From positions 248,001 to 312,000 of the forward strand of contig JAXLSZ010000006.1 of NCBI GenBank assembly GCA_046330315.1: a stretch of DNA of 64,000 bases, written 5' to 3'. How positions within the stretch are numbered: the stretch's first letter is position 1; each line of letters opens with the position of its first letter. This document shows, in pieces, positions 1 through 8,798 of this stretch. This DNA comes from JAXLSZ01 sp046330315. GTDB lineage: Bacteria; Actinomycetota; Thermoleophilia; Solirubrobacterales; 70-9. Made by a program: the position numbers and the translations under genes. Under the pieces are notes generated by a model. That model did not search any database. It saw nothing but the letters and a program-made list of their open reading frames with translations, and was not told the DNA's origin.

Positions 1-411
1 GGCCTCCTTGGTGAGCATGTGGGCCTCGTCGAGGATGTAGACCTTCCAGCGCCCCTCCGCGGCCGTGTAGGCGACCCGATCGCGCAGCTCGCGGACGTCG
101 TCCACCGAGCGGTTGGAGGCCGCGTCCATCTCGATCACGTCGAGCGAGCTGCCGGCGGCGATCGCCCGGCAGCTCCCGCACTCCCCACAGGGCGTCACGG
201 TCGGCCCGTCCCGCTCGCAGTTCAGCGAGCGGGCCAGGATCTTCGCCATCGAGGTCTTGCCGGTCCCGCGAGAGCCGACGAAGAGGTAGGCGTGGTGGAC
301 CTTGCCCCGGGAGACCGCGTTTCGCAGCGTCCGCACGACGTGCTGCTGGCCGACCACCTCCTCGAAGGAGCCGGGACGGTGGCGTCGGTACAGGGAGGTG
401 GAGGCTTCCAT
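1..411 (-). CDS. dnaX: DNA polymerase III subunit gamma/tau, N-terminal part (runs off the window)
   Basis: Read on the minus strand from an ATG at 411, the first 137 residues are the AAA+ clamp-loader ATPase. It opens with SLYRRHRP and the family signature FEEVVGQQHVV. The Walker A loop is GSRGTGKTS, a zinc module follows as C-x8-C-x2-C-x2-C, and Walker B is ILDEAHML. The family loads the beta clamp onto primed DNA in the replisome. The remainder, including the tau region, lies beyond base 1. A TAGACT -10-like box sits at 426-431. The GT-C gene at 491 is divergent and the SRP RNA at 2048-2319 lies upstream on the same strand; ffs near dnaX is a common actinobacterial order. The function call is firm. 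Confidence 0.96.
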   Translation of the reverse strand, partial: MEASTSLYRRHRPGSFEEVVGQQHVVRTLRNAVSRGKVHHAYLFVGSRGTGKTSMAKILARSLNCERDGPTVTPCGECGSCRAIAAGSSLDVIEMDAASNRSVDDVRELRDRVAYTAAEGRWKVYILDEAHMLTKEA

Positions 412-478
412 GCGGGGTGCCGGCCAGTCTACCCACGGCGAGGGGCGGTCCCGGAGGGGCTGCCGTCGGGCGCCCCGG

Positions 479-484
479 TAGGTT
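479..484 (+). promoter_or_regulatory. -10 box TAGGTT of a leaderless promoter
   Basis: TAGGTT ends 6 nt before the ATG at 491, so a transcript starting about 7 nt downstream of the box would begin at or next to the start codon. The same geometry is found before many genes in this window. No clear -35 element or Shine-Dalgarno sequence is visible. Confidence 0.55.
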
Positions 485-490
485 GCGGCG

Positions 491-2005
491 ATGCCCGACT
501 CCGCCAGACGGACCCTGGTCGCGCTCGCCTGGATGGCGGGGGTGAGCGCCGTGCTGCTGGCCGTCTTCCCGGTCGGCTTCCCCAACTACGACACGATCTA
601 CGCGCTCCTCTGGGGGCGGGAGCTGGCCCACGGGATCAGCCCCGACTACGCCGCCGCCCTGCCCCCCACGCCCCACCCCCTGGCCGACCTGCTGGGGATC
701 CTCACCACCCCGCTCGGGGACGGGGCGATCACCGTGACGATGGTGATCGCCTACGCCTCCCTGGGGCTGATCGCCTACCTCGTCTACAGGCTCGGGTCGC
801 TGTGGTTCGACCAGGCGATCGGGGTCCTGGCGGCCCTGATCGTCCTCACCCGCGCCCCCTACCTCTCCAACGGCATCCGCGCCTACGTTGACCTCCCCTA
901 CATCGCGCTCTGCCTGGCGGCGCTGGCGATCGAGTCGCGCCGGCGGCGGGCCGGCTGGCCGGTGCTCGCCCTGCTCGCCCTGGCCGGGCTGCTGCGCCCC
1001 GAGGCCTGGCTCTTCTCGGCCGCCTACCTCGCCTACCTGGCGCTCGACGTCGAGCGCCGAGCCGGTGCGGGGCAGGCGCCCTGGCGGGCGGCGCTGCGCT
1101 GGCGGGGGCGGGGAGAGGGGCCGGGGCTCGGCTGGCGCGGCGAGCGCCCGGGTGCCGAGCTCGCCTGGCTGGCGGCCCTCGCCGTCTCGGCGCCGGTGGC
1201 CTGGGGTCTCTTCGACCTGATCACCGCCGGCAGCGCGACCTACTCGTTCACGGGTACGAGGGACACCGTCGAGACGCTCGAGCGCCAGACCGGCCCGGTG
1301 GATCTCGTCCTCTACGGGCCGCGGCGGCTCGGTGAGGTGCTGCAGTGGCCGGGCATGGTCGGCGCGGCCGGCGGCCTGGTCCTGACCGTTGCCCTGATGC
1401 CCCGGCGGGCAGCGATCGGAGCGGCTGCCGCGGCGCTGGCCCTGGGCGCCTTCGCGCTGCTGGCCTGCGCCGGCCTGGCGATCATTCCCCGCTACACGAT
1501 GCTCGCCGCGGCGGTCCTGGCGGTCTTCGCGTCGGCCGGGCTGCTGGGGTGGCGGCTGCTCGAGCGCGGGGCGCGCTGGCGCGGCGCATGGCAGGGCTTC
1601 GCCGCCGTGGTGGCGCTGATGTTCGTCGTCTGGGGCCCGAACCAGTACGACCTGCTGAAGCGGGTCGACACCGACCTCGCCAACCAGGGCCAGATCGAGG
1701 CGGACCTCTCCGACCTCGCCGACTCCGGCGCATTCGACCCGCTCTGCCTGCCGATCTCGGTGCCCAACCACCGGGCGGTGCCCCGCCTGGCCTTCGACCT
1801 CGACGTGAAGCCCTCCCAGGTGGTCAGCTCCAGCGAGGAGCGCCAACCCCGTCGCGGCTACTTCCTCGCCCCGGCCTCGCCCTTCGTGATCCACAACTTC
1901 ATCCTCGACCCCAACGACACCAGACGCTTGCGCTCGCGGGTGCCGCCGGGGTTCGGGCCGGTGGCGCGCAACCGCAGCTGGAGGCTCTACCGGCGCTGCC
2001 GGTGA
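491..2005 (+). CDS. Polytopic membrane protein, probable GT-C (family 39-like) glycosyltransferase
   Basis: A 504-residue protein with about ten hydrophobic segments spread over residues 10-395 and a soluble C-terminal tail of about 110 residues. An acidic motif just after the first membrane segment (NYDTIYALLWGREL, residues 34-47) matches where GT-C enzymes carry their catalytic Asp in the first extracytoplasmic loop. A second extracytoplasmic stretch has YVDLPY. Such enzymes move sugars from polyprenyl-phosphate donors to envelope acceptors. An internal Arg/Gly-rich loop at residues about 195-225 is encoded by very GC-rich DNA. The start is supported by the leaderless TAGGTT promoter. It stands alone between divergent dnaX and the SRP RNA. 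Donor and acceptor cannot be inferred. Confidence 0.72.
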   Translation: MPDSARRTLVALAWMAGVSAVLLAVFPVGFPNYDTIYALLWGRELAHGISPDYAAALPPTPHPLADLLGILTTPLGDGAITVTMVIAYASLGLIAYLVYRLGSLWFDQAIGVLAALIVLTRAPYLSNGIRAYVDLPYIALCLAALAIESRRRRAGWPVLALLALAGLLRPEAWLFSAAYLAYLALDVERRAGAGQAPWRAALRWRGRGEGPGLGWRGERPGAELAWLAALAVSAPVAWGLFDLITAGSATYSFTGTRDTVETLERQTGPVDLVLYGPRRLGEVLQWPGMVGAAGGLVLTVALMPRRAAIGAAAAALALGAFALLACAGLAIIPRYTMLAAAVLAVFASAGLLGWRLLERGARWRGAWQGFAAVVALMFVVWGPNQYDLLKRVDTDLANQGQIEADLSDLADSGAFDPLCLPISVPNHRAVPRLAFDLDVKPSQVVSSSEERQPRRGYFLAPASPFVIHNFILDPNDTRRLRSRVPPGFGPVARNRSWRLYRRCR

Positions 2006-2047
2006 GGGCGGCCGCGCGGGGCCGCGGGGGCCCGATGGGGCGAAAGT

Positions 2048-2319
2048 GGACCGTGCACCCGCCTTTGAGGCTCAGTCCCCGGGCGTGTCCGCCGGATCGG
2101 GCTCGAGTCAGGCTCACCTGCGGCACCCGCGGCTTCCGCTTAAGGCTGCTTCCTTCCGGACCTGACCTGGTTCACGGGCCCACGTCGCGCAGGACCTGGC
2201 CGTCAACGCCCTCCTCGGCGCACCGACCCCGAAGGCCAGGCCCCTCAGAACGGTAATCGGCCCCGCTAGAGCGGATTGCGGGTTACAGGGCACCGCTGAT
2301 TCCCCGCCTAGCACGGTCC
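2048..2319 (-). ncRNA. ffs: Signal recognition particle RNA, large type (with Alu domain)
   Basis: The minus strand carries the universal SRP helix-8 core GGTCAGGTCCGGAAGGAAGC (rc of about 2147-2166). About 120 nt upstream of the core lies an Alu-domain block: GCGGTGCCCTGTAACCCGCA followed by ATCCGCTCTAGCGGGG, with the conserved UGUAAC element. The 5' end GGACCGTGC (2319-2311) is perfectly complementary to GCACGGTCC (2056-2048), giving a 9-bp closing helix and a 272-nt RNA. This is the length and layout of large bacterial SRP RNAs rather than the roughly 100-nt form of many actinobacteria. The RNA pairs with Ffh to target nascent membrane proteins. Ends are set from the closing helix and may be off by a few nt. 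Confidence 0.9.
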
Positions 2320-2370
2320 GCTCCGCATCCTAGCGCGACCGGATCCCGAGGGGCCTAGAATCCCGCTCCC

Positions 2371-2442
2371 GGGCGCGTAGCTCAGCGGGAGAGCGCTCGC
2401 TTCACACGCGAGAGGTCGCTGGTTCGAAACCAGCCGCGCCCA
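2371..2442 (+). tRNA. tRNA-Val(CAC)
   Basis: Acceptor stem GGGCGCG pairs with CGCGCCC, D arm GCTC-AGCGGGA-GAGC, anticodon stem CTCGC/GCGAG with loop TTCACAC (anticodon CAC), and T arm GCTGG-TTCGAAA-CCAGC. The discriminator is A at 2442 and CCA is not encoded. All four stems are perfect. Confidence 0.97.
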
Positions 2443-2610
2443 TGGGAGGAATTGGCGCTTGGAGGGGCCCACGCGGTGCTGAGACGCCGACGAGGGCAGC
2501 GAATCCACCGCATCGAGACCTGTGGCCTACCCCCGATGTTCCCCCTGCGGGGCTCTGCGACCATTCGCGTTCGGGGGGACCAAGGCCAAGCACAAAGGTG
2601 AGGCAGGCAG

Positions 2611-3519
2611 GTGATGAAGATGAAGCTGATTGGTGTCACGAAGAACGGGCAAGACGCGCGCTCGGTCCCGCCTGGCTTCGCCGCATTGCTGGCGCTTCTC
2701 GCCGCCCTGTTCGCCTCGGCAGTGGCGCTCGCCCCGCGCGCAGACGCCCATATCTACTGGACGAACACGACAACGGGCAGCATCGGCCGCGCCAACCTCG
2801 ACGGCACGGGCGTCGAGAAGAGCTTCATAACGGGTGCCGGCACTCCGCTTGGGATTGCGGCAGACGCCCGCCACGTCTACTGGGCGAACACCGGCCGGGA
2901 TACGATCGGCCGCGCCACACTCTCCGGCAAGGGCGTGAACCAGAGCTTCCTGAGCATCGCCGATTCATTCAGGCCCTACGACGTCGCGGTGAATGCGGAC
3001 CACATCTACTGGGCGGCCGAGGCCACGCCGTTCGTCGGCCGCGCCAGGATCGACGGCACGCGAGCCCAACCGAGGTTCATCGGCACGACCAGCCACTCCC
3101 CCTCCGGCGTCGCGGTCAACGCCCGCCACATCTACTGGACCGCCAACCCTCGGGGGATCGGCAAGATCGGCCGCGCCAACCTCAACGGCTCGGGCGTGAA
3201 GACCAGATTCATCAGGACCGATACCGGCCCGTACCGCATCGCGGTTGGGGGCCGCCACATCTACTGGACGACAACCTGGAACCGGATCGCCCGCGCCGAC
3301 CTTGGCGGCACGCACGTGCAACCTAAGTTCATATCCACGGGGAAGGGAAGCCCCAGGGGCATCGCGGTCGCAGGCCGCCACGTCTACTGGACGAGCGCCG
3401 GCTGGATCGGCCGCGCCAACCTCGACGGCACCGGCGTGCGCCCGAGATTCATCCACACCGGCGGCACGCCGTGGGACGTCGCGGTGGTGCCCGGCGCTCC
3501 ACACCACGGACGCGGATAG
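2611..3519 (+). CDS. Secreted YWTD-type beta-propeller repeat protein
   Basis: 302 residues. An N-terminal signal peptide has a hydrophobic core at about residues 22-40 and ends near ADA. About six to seven repeats of 38-45 residues follow, each built on (H/R)(I/V)YWT, then IGRANLDGTGV, then a small Phe-Ile block. This is the low-density-lipoprotein-receptor YWTD (DUF5050-like) propeller pattern. In bacteria these are usually extracytoplasmic binding or scaffold proteins without known enzymatic activity. Translation can begin at GTG 2611 or the adjacent ATG 2614. A purine-rich AGGCAGGCAG precedes both. It follows tRNA-Val on the same strand but probably has its own promoter. No ligand can be inferred. 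Confidence 0.78.
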   Translation: MMKMKLIGVTKNGQDARSVPPGFAALLALLAALFASAVALAPRADAHIYWTNTTTGSIGRANLDGTGVEKSFITGAGTPLGIAADARHVYWANTGRDTIGRATLSGKGVNQSFLSIADSFRPYDVAVNADHIYWAAEATPFVGRARIDGTRAQPRFIGTTSHSPSGVAVNARHIYWTANPRGIGKIGRANLNGSGVKTRFIRTDTGPYRIAVGGRHIYWTTTWNRIARADLGGTHVQPKFISTGKGSPRGIAVAGRHVYWTSAGWIGRANLDGTGVRPRFIHTGGTPWDVAVVPGAPHHGRG

Positions 3520-3733
3520 GCGTGGGCTGCCGGGCAACGGCGATGCTGCGTAGCAGCTGGGTCAGGCCCTCAACTCGGGCAAGCCAATCGAACAGGCTGG
3601 TGAGCGCTAACCGGGCGCCACGAGCACTGGCCCCGAGCGTCACGGCGGGACGTTCTCCCGGTCCCGACCGCATTCCCCCCTTGCTCGTCCCCCCGCCAGG
3701 GTTTGGGATTGACACCTCAGCGCGTGCCGGGCA

Positions 3734-4156
3734 TCAGCCGATCTGCTCGGCCAGCCCGATGAGAATGCCCTCGGGGCCTCGGACGTAGCAGAGCCGATAT
3801 GCGTCTTCGTACTGGACCACCTCGTCGACGAGCTGCGCGCCGTGTCTGCGGAGCCGGGCGAGCGTAGCGTCAAGGTCGTCCACGGCGAACATGACGCGCA
3901 GGTAACCCAGAGCGTTCACCGGGGCGTTCCGGTGATCGGCAACCACGGGCGGTGCGAGAAACCGCGAGAGCTCGATCCGGCCGTGGCCGTCCGGCGTGCG
4001 CATCATGGCGATCTCGACCCGCTGGTCGCGCAGCCCAGTGACTCGCCCTGACCAGTCTCCCTCGATCATCGCTCGCCCTTCCAGTTCGAGGCCCAGCTCG
4101 GTGAAGAAAGAGATGGCGGCATCAAGCGAGTCCACCACGATGCCGACGTTGTCCAT
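3734..4156 (-). CDS. VOC (glyoxalase/bleomycin-resistance fold) family protein
   Basis: 140 residues forming two beta-alpha-beta-beta-beta modules typical of vicinal-oxygen-chelate proteins. The first begins MDNVGIVVDSLDAAISFF and the second YLRVMFAVDDLDATLARL. A substrate-side block with the HGRIEL acidic ligand and a C-terminal YVRGPEGILIGLAEQ fit the metal-binding edges of the fold. The family includes isomerases, dioxygenases and resistance proteins, so the reaction is unknown. I place the start at ATG 4156, where the domain begins, rather than at the TTG 15 nt upstream. No operon partner is visible. Confidence 0.8.
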   Translation of the reverse strand: MDNVGIVVDSLDAAISFFTELGLELEGRAMIEGDWSGRVTGLRDQRVEIAMMRTPDGHGRIELSRFLAPPVVADHRNAPVNALGYLRVMFAVDDLDATLARLRRHGAQLVDEVVQYEDAYRLCYVRGPEGILIGLAEQIG

Positions 4157-4337
4157 CCGTTGAAGCGCCAAGCCGCCATTCTTGCGGAGGCGGCCGAGGC
4201 CCGGCTGAAGTGGGCGCTGCGTGCGCTGCTGGCCTGGCGGCCGGGGCGGCCGTCTGGGTGGCGGTCGGCTCGAGCGAGTTGGGGCAGGCGACGACCGGGC
4301 CGGTCTACGGGGCCAAAGCGCCTCGCCGGCGAGAGCC

Positions 4338-4541
4338 CTACCCGATCCGACGCCCGTCGGCGAGTCTGAACTCGTTCAGGTGGGAGAGATCCCAGCGGGC
4401 GAAGGCCGTGTTGATCGAGTCGGCGAGCTGGGCGAACGTGTGGCTCGGCCCGACGATCATCGTCCGCCCCGGTGGCGGGTCGAGGTCCGCCCCCAGCCCA
4501 CCCACCAGCTCAACTCGGATCTGCAGCCACGTCCGCGCCAT
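4338..4541 (-). pseudogene. Truncated N-terminal remnant of a plasmid pRiA4b ORF-3-like protein
   Basis: 67 residues beginning MARTWLQIRVELVGG and containing SHTFAQLADSINTAF, then HLNEFRLADGRRIG, then a stop. This matches the opening of pRiA4b ORF-3 family proteins (PF07929), where the motif is usually HLHEF. Full-length members are about two to three times longer, and nothing downstream in this frame continues the domain. The family is linked with plasmids and transposons, so this may be a decayed mobile-element passenger. The 160 bp beyond it up to the VOC gene shows no gene. Family assignment is from recollection of motifs. Confidence 0.6.
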
Positions 4542-4602
4542 TGCCGCGACACGCTACCCGGCCGAACCCGGTGGGTGCGCTCGGTCCGGCGCAGAGCGGC
4601 GC

Positions 4603-6084
4603 TCAGTCGCCGAGGGCCCTGCGGACCTCGGCGGCGACCCTCTCGCCCGAGCGTACGGCGCCGTCCATGTAACCGGCCCAGAAGACCGAGGTCTCGCTTC
4701 CCGCCCAGTGCACGCGGCCGACCCGGGCGCGGATCGCGGGGCCAAAGTCGGAGAGCACCCCGGGCGGCAGGGTCACGGTCGGGCAACCGCGGATCCAGGG
4801 CTCGTCGGCGGCGGAGTCGTCCTCGATGTAGGAGCGGGGATGACGGGCGCGGTCGCCGAAATAGCTCGCGAACTGATCGAGCACCGCGGCCCGGCGCGCC
4901 CTGGCGGACCGCTTCATCCACTCGCGGGCGTCGTGGCCCCCGATGAATCCGAAGAGGACGCCGGGGCGGCCGTCTGGCGGTGAGTTGTCGAAGGTCGTGC
5001 GCACCGGCCCGGTGTCGGAGACCGCCTGGCCGCTGAGGCCGTCGTCGCGCCAGAAGGGCCGGTCGTAGATCGCCTCGGCCTTGACCAGGGTGCCGTGGGG
5101 CATTCGCTGGATCAGCTGGGCGCGGGGGCCCGGGAGAATGGGGTCGAACTCGATCGACGCCGTCAGCGCGGGAAGGATGGCGACGATCGCCCGGCGGGCC
5201 CTCACGGTCGCCCTCGCCGACTCCACCGTGACGCCGTGGCGGTCCTGGCTGATCCGGGTCACCGGGGAGTCGACGACGACGCGCCTGCCGAGCTGCTTCG
5301 CCATGCGGTCCGAGATCAGCTGGGAGCCGCCGACGAAGCGGCTCTCCTGAGCGCCACTGCCGGTGCTGATCAGCCGCATGAAGGTTCCCGGGGTCGACTC
5401 GTTGCCCGCGACCCGCGCGTACCAAAGCGCGTAGAGCAGCGAGAGGTCGCGCGGCTCGGCCCCCCAGATCGCGTTGACCGCGGCCTCGAAGAGCTTGCGG
5501 ACGTCCGGGTTGGCGATGTTGTCCCCGATCCAGGTCTCGAAGGTCTGCGAGTCCCACTCGGCGGCCTGCGCGGCGCGCCACGGCTCCTGCGGGGGGATCT
5601 GGGGGACGAGCGCCTCGAAGCTCTGGATGGCGGCCAGGGTGTCGCCGAACAGGGGCTGGGTCGTGGGCAGCCCGACCGAAGCCGGATAGGTCGAGCGCGC
5701 GCCGTTCAGCCAGAGCACGTTCTCGCCCTCGTTGTAGGTCTTGAAGGTGCCGATCCCGAGGCGCTTGGCGAGGCGGAGCACCCGGTCCTGGGTCGGCCCC
5801 ACGTACTCCCCCATCAGCTCGGTGATCTTGCCGCCGCCGATCGGGTGGTTCTCGGTCCGCCCCCCGACCCTGCCGTCGGCCTCCATCACGACGACGGAGT
5901 GCTTGGCGCGCGCCAGCGCCCGGGCCGCGGTGAGGCCCGCCAGCCCGGCTCCGACGATCGCGACGTCGGCCCGCCTGGTCCGCGGCCCGGCCGCCCGCGC
6001 TATTCCCGCCGGGAGCGCCACCGCCGCGCCGGCCGCGGTGGCGCCGCCGAGCAGCCTCCGCCGGGTGACCCGGCCCTCGCTCAT
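4603..6084 (-). CDS. Tat-exported FAD-dependent amine oxidase
   Basis: 493 residues. A twin-arginine signal (TRRRLLGGATAAG, then a hydrophobic stretch and an Ala-rich cleavage region to about residue 32) is followed by the FAD-binding motif VAIVGAGLAGLTAARAL and the acid/GG motif EADGRVGGRTENH. The C-terminal flavin contact block is VHWAGSETSVFWAGYMDGAV. This is the flavin monoamine oxidase family, which oxidises primary or secondary amines with O2 to aldehyde, ammonia and H2O2. The length is normal for the family. Export through Tat implies that it folds with FAD in the cytoplasm. The ATG at 6084 fits the signal peptide. Substrate is unknown. Confidence 0.88.
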   Translation of the reverse strand: MSEGRVTRRRLLGGATAAGAAVALPAGIARAAGPRTRRADVAIVGAGLAGLTAARALARAKHSVVVMEADGRVGGRTENHPIGGGKITELMGEYVGPTQDRVLRLAKRLGIGTFKTYNEGENVLWLNGARSTYPASVGLPTTQPLFGDTLAAIQSFEALVPQIPPQEPWRAAQAAEWDSQTFETWIGDNIANPDVRKLFEAAVNAIWGAEPRDLSLLYALWYARVAGNESTPGTFMRLISTGSGAQESRFVGGSQLISDRMAKQLGRRVVVDSPVTRISQDRHGVTVESARATVRARRAIVAILPALTASIEFDPILPGPRAQLIQRMPHGTLVKAEAIYDRPFWRDDGLSGQAVSDTGPVRTTFDNSPPDGRPGVLFGFIGGHDAREWMKRSARARRAAVLDQFASYFGDRARHPRSYIEDDSAADEPWIRGCPTVTLPPGVLSDFGPAIRARVGRVHWAGSETSVFWAGYMDGAVRSGERVAAEVRRALGD

Positions 6085-6325
6085 CGTCCCGGGCTCCCCG
6101 CCCGCCGCGCGGGCGTACCCGATCGGTGCAGGGATGAGTGCCGCGGGGTCGCCGTCCGATCCCGCCCGTCCCCTGGTCGCGCTGCGGTGGGCGCCTTCAC
6201 TTCGGCTCGCACCCTATTCCACCGGGGCGGCCTGGGCAACCGCCCCCGGCTCGTGCGACCGGGCCCGGGCTCGGCGGTCACGAGGTTCGCGTCGAAGCCG
6301 GGGGACGCTCTAGCCTGGATGAACG

Positions 6326-7063
6326 GTGACTCCCGCCGCCGACACCTACGAGCGCCTCGGGGGCGACCTGCATCGCCACGGGCCTCTGACCCACTCCCAC
6401 CCGCACTCGGGTCCCCACGCCCACGGCCCGCACCACCCTGGCCACGGGCACTCCCACGGGCTGATCGACGAGAGCATCAAGCGATCCAGGGAGGGGCTGA
6501 GGGCGGTCGGATGGTCTCTGGGGGTGCTGGGGCTGACCGCGCTGGTCCAGCTGGCGATCTTCCTCACCAGCGACAGCATCGCCCTGCTCGCTGACCTGAT
6601 CCACAACGTCGGCGACGCCGCCACCGCGATTCCGATTGGCGTCGCCTTCCTCCTACACTCGCGCCGAGCCGAGGAAGCGGCAGGGCTGTTCGTGGTTGGC
6701 GCGATCTTCTTCTCGGCCTGCGTGGCCGGCGTGGAGGCGGTCTCGCGCCTCATCCACCCCCAGACTCCGACCCACCTCGGCGCGCTCGCCGGCGCCGGGC
6801 TGGTCGGCTACCTGGGCAACTGGATCGCCGCCCGGATTCGCACGCGGGCCGGCCATCGCCTCGACAGCCCCGCCCTGGTGGCGGACGGCCACCACGCTCG
6901 CGCCGACGCCTACGTCAGCCTGGCGGTCGTCGGCAGCGCGGCGATGGTGGCCGCGGGCTTGCCGGCAGCCGACCCGATCATCGGGTTGGCGATCACGGCG
7001 GTGATCCTGCGGATCACCTGGCAGTCCTGGCTGACCGTTCGCGGCCGCGATCACCCGCACTAA
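6326..7063 (+). CDS. Cation diffusion facilitator (CDF) family efflux protein
   Basis: 245 residues. The N-terminal 45 residues are very His-rich (HSHPHSGPHAHGPHHPGHGH), a metal-buffering tail. Six hydrophobic segments follow, with the two conserved metal-site blocks ADLIHNVGD (TM2) and DGHHARADAYVS (TM5). CDF proteins exchange Zn2+, Co2+, Fe2+ or similar for protons across the cytoplasmic membrane. The usual C-terminal cytoplasmic ferredoxin-like domain is missing, so this is a short-form member. A GTG start at 6326 sits 9 nt after TAGCCT (6311-6316), giving a leaderless arrangement; a nearby ATG at 6319 is out of frame. A strong hairpin follows at 7095-7142. Confidence 0.87.
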   Translation: MTPAADTYERLGGDLHRHGPLTHSHPHSGPHAHGPHHPGHGHSHGLIDESIKRSREGLRAVGWSLGVLGLTALVQLAIFLTSDSIALLADLIHNVGDAATAIPIGVAFLLHSRRAEEAAGLFVVGAIFFSACVAGVEAVSRLIHPQTPTHLGALAGAGLVGYLGNWIAARIRTRAGHRLDSPALVADGHHARADAYVSLAVVGSAAMVAAGLPAADPIIGLAITAVILRITWQSWLTVRGRDHPH

Positions 7064-7094
7064 CCCCATGGTTCCCTGGCCGCCGGCGCCATCA

Positions 7095-7142
7095 CCGAAC
7101 GTCCCGGAGTACCCCCCATAGCAACCACTCCGGGACGTTCGG
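7095..7142. terminator. 16-bp perfect inverted repeat between convergent genes
   Basis: CCGAACGTCCCGGAGT at 7095-7110 is exactly repeated in inverse at 7127-7142, with a 16-nt loop (7111-7126). It lies between the stops of the CDF gene (7063, plus) and the DHA2 exporter (7158, minus), so a bidirectional terminator is the simplest reading. There is no U-tract on either side. Confidence 0.65.
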
Positions 7143-7157
7143 CGGTATTTGCTGGCG

Positions 7158-8798
7158 TCAGGCCGGCGCCGGCGCCCTGGCGGTGGGGTTTCCCTGCTCC
7201 TCGCGCCTCCCCAGGGGCTCGGTCGGCAGGCGCCCTGCGAACCAGAAGCCGACCAGGACGAAGATGCCAGCGGCGGCGAGCGCCTCCTTCAGCGCCAGGA
7301 GCTGGGAGTCGGCGTAATGGGCAGCGATCGCGGAGGCCTGCGCAGGGGGGACGCCGGCCTCGGTGGCGGCCTGCTCGACGCTTGACGCAGGCACGAACTC
7401 GACCCCGGTCTGGGCGGCCCTCGTCACCTGCTGCTTGACCTCGGGGGCGATCTGCGGGTCCTCGTTGATCGCCTTCTGCGCGGAGGCGGCGAGCCCGGCC
7501 AGCAGCACCGCGCCGATCAGCGCCGTCCCCAGCGAGGCCCCGATGTTCTGCGCCGTGCCCTGCAGACCCCCGGCCTCGCTGGCCCGCTCGGAGCCGACCG
7601 AGGACATGATCACGTTGCCGAGCTGCGATGCGAGCATCCCGACGCCGACCCCGAACAGCGCCAGCCCGATCGAGAAGACCACGCCGTTGAGCTCGTAGTC
7701 GATCGAGGACATCAGCGTGATCGCGGCGCCGAGCATCGCGAAGAGCCCGATGCGGACGATCGTCCGCGGCGACAGCCTGGTGCCGAGGCGCTGCGCCACC
7801 GCCACGGAGATCAGCATCGCCACCGAGATCGGCAGGATCTGGACCCCGGTCTGAAGGGCGTTCTTGCCGAGCACGACCTGCAGGTAGAGCGGCAGCACGA
7901 AGAAGATCCCGTTGAGGATCAGCTGCTGGGCCGAGAGCATCGCCAGGCCGGCCCGCAGCTGGGCCACCCCGAAGAGGTCGGTGCGCAGCAGCGTGTCCCG
8001 CCCGAGGTCCTCCCGGCGTCGCGTCCAGCGAACGAACACCGCCAGCAGGACCACCCCGGCGGAGATGATGAACGGGACGGCCGAGAGCCCGAAGGGGGTG
8101 ATCTCGGTGCCGGCGATTGTCAGGGCTCCCTTCGGGGCCAGCAGCCCCCACTCCGGCGCTCTCAGCACCCCGAGCACGATCAGCGCCATCCCCGCCGCAG
8201 ACAGCACGACCCCGGCGAGGTCGAGCTTCGGGATGTGATCGGGCCTGGCGACGTCGCGCACCCGGCGCACCGTGAGCAGGATCCCGATGATCACCACGAC
8301 CTCTCCCGCAAACACCCAGCGCCAGCTCGCCGCCTCGGTGACGAAGCCGCCGATCAGCGGCCCGGCGGCGACGCCGACCGCCGCCATAGCGCCGATCACC
8401 CCGTAGGCGACGGCGCGGTCGCGGCCCTCGTAGTTGCCGGCCGTCAGCGAGGCGATCGCCGGGATCACCAGGGCCGCCCCGATCCCCTCCAGGCCCGACC
8501 AGCCGAACAGCAGGACCCCGATGCTCGGGCTCAGCGCCGTGGTCAGCGATCCGGATCCGTAGATCACCAGACCGATCGCGAAGGCCCGCCGCCGCCCGAA
8601 GATGTCGCCCAGCTTGCCGCCGGTCAGCATCAGCGCCGCCATCACCAGGGTGTAGAGGGTGATCGCGAGCTGCACCTGGGAGACGGTCGTGTCGAGGTCG
8701 GCGACGACGTTGGATATGGCGACGTTCATCACCGTCGTGTCCAGGACCATCACGAACTGGGCCGCTGCGAGGATCGCGATCGGCGCCCATTTCCTCAT
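7158..8798 (-). CDS. MFS exporter, DHA2 (EmrB/QacA) family
   Basis: 546 residues with about 14 membrane segments. The first helix motif is LDTTVMNVAI and motif A is GGKLGDIFGRRR. Motif C in the fifth helix is typical of drug:H+ antiporters (VGVAAGPLIGGFV). After helix 13 a periplasmic loop of about 75 residues precedes the last helix, as in QacA-like proteins. It would export a small amphipathic molecule using proton motive force. Its ATG overlaps the deacetylase stop (ATGA, 8795-8798), so it is translationally coupled to the envelope-polysaccharide genes upstream. That suggests export of an envelope component or protection from one, but substrate is not shown. Confidence 0.86.
   Translation of the reverse strand: MRKWAPIAILAAAQFVMVLDTTVMNVAISNVVADLDTTVSQVQLAITLYTLVMAALMLTGGKLGDIFGRRRAFAIGLVIYGSGSLTTALSPSIGVLLFGWSGLEGIGAALVIPAIASLTAGNYEGRDRAVAYGVIGAMAAVGVAAGPLIGGFVTEAASWRWVFAGEVVVIIGILLTVRRVRDVARPDHIPKLDLAGVVLSAAGMALIVLGVLRAPEWGLLAPKGALTIAGTEITPFGLSAVPFIISAGVVLLAVFVRWTRRREDLGRDTLLRTDLFGVAQLRAGLAMLSAQQLILNGIFFVLPLYLQVVLGKNALQTGVQILPISVAMLISVAVAQRLGTRLSPRTIVRIGLFAMLGAAITLMSSIDYELNGVVFSIGLALFGVGVGMLASQLGNVIMSSVGSERASEAGGLQGTAQNIGASLGTALIGAVLLAGLAASAQKAINEDPQIAPEVKQQVTRAAQTGVEFVPASSVEQAATEAGVPPAQASAIAAHYADSQLLALKEALAAAGIFVLVGFWFAGRLPTEPLGRREEQGNPTARAPAPA

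Noticed and set aside
19..891. Long plus-strand open frame over the dnaX region
   Set aside because: Antisense to dnaX and then overlapping the GT-C gene in another frame; Arg/Pro-rich with no motif.
3449..3715. 88-residue minus-strand frame in the spacer after the YWTD gene
   Set aside because: No recognisable motif, no promoter or SD, and it overlaps the YWTD gene end.
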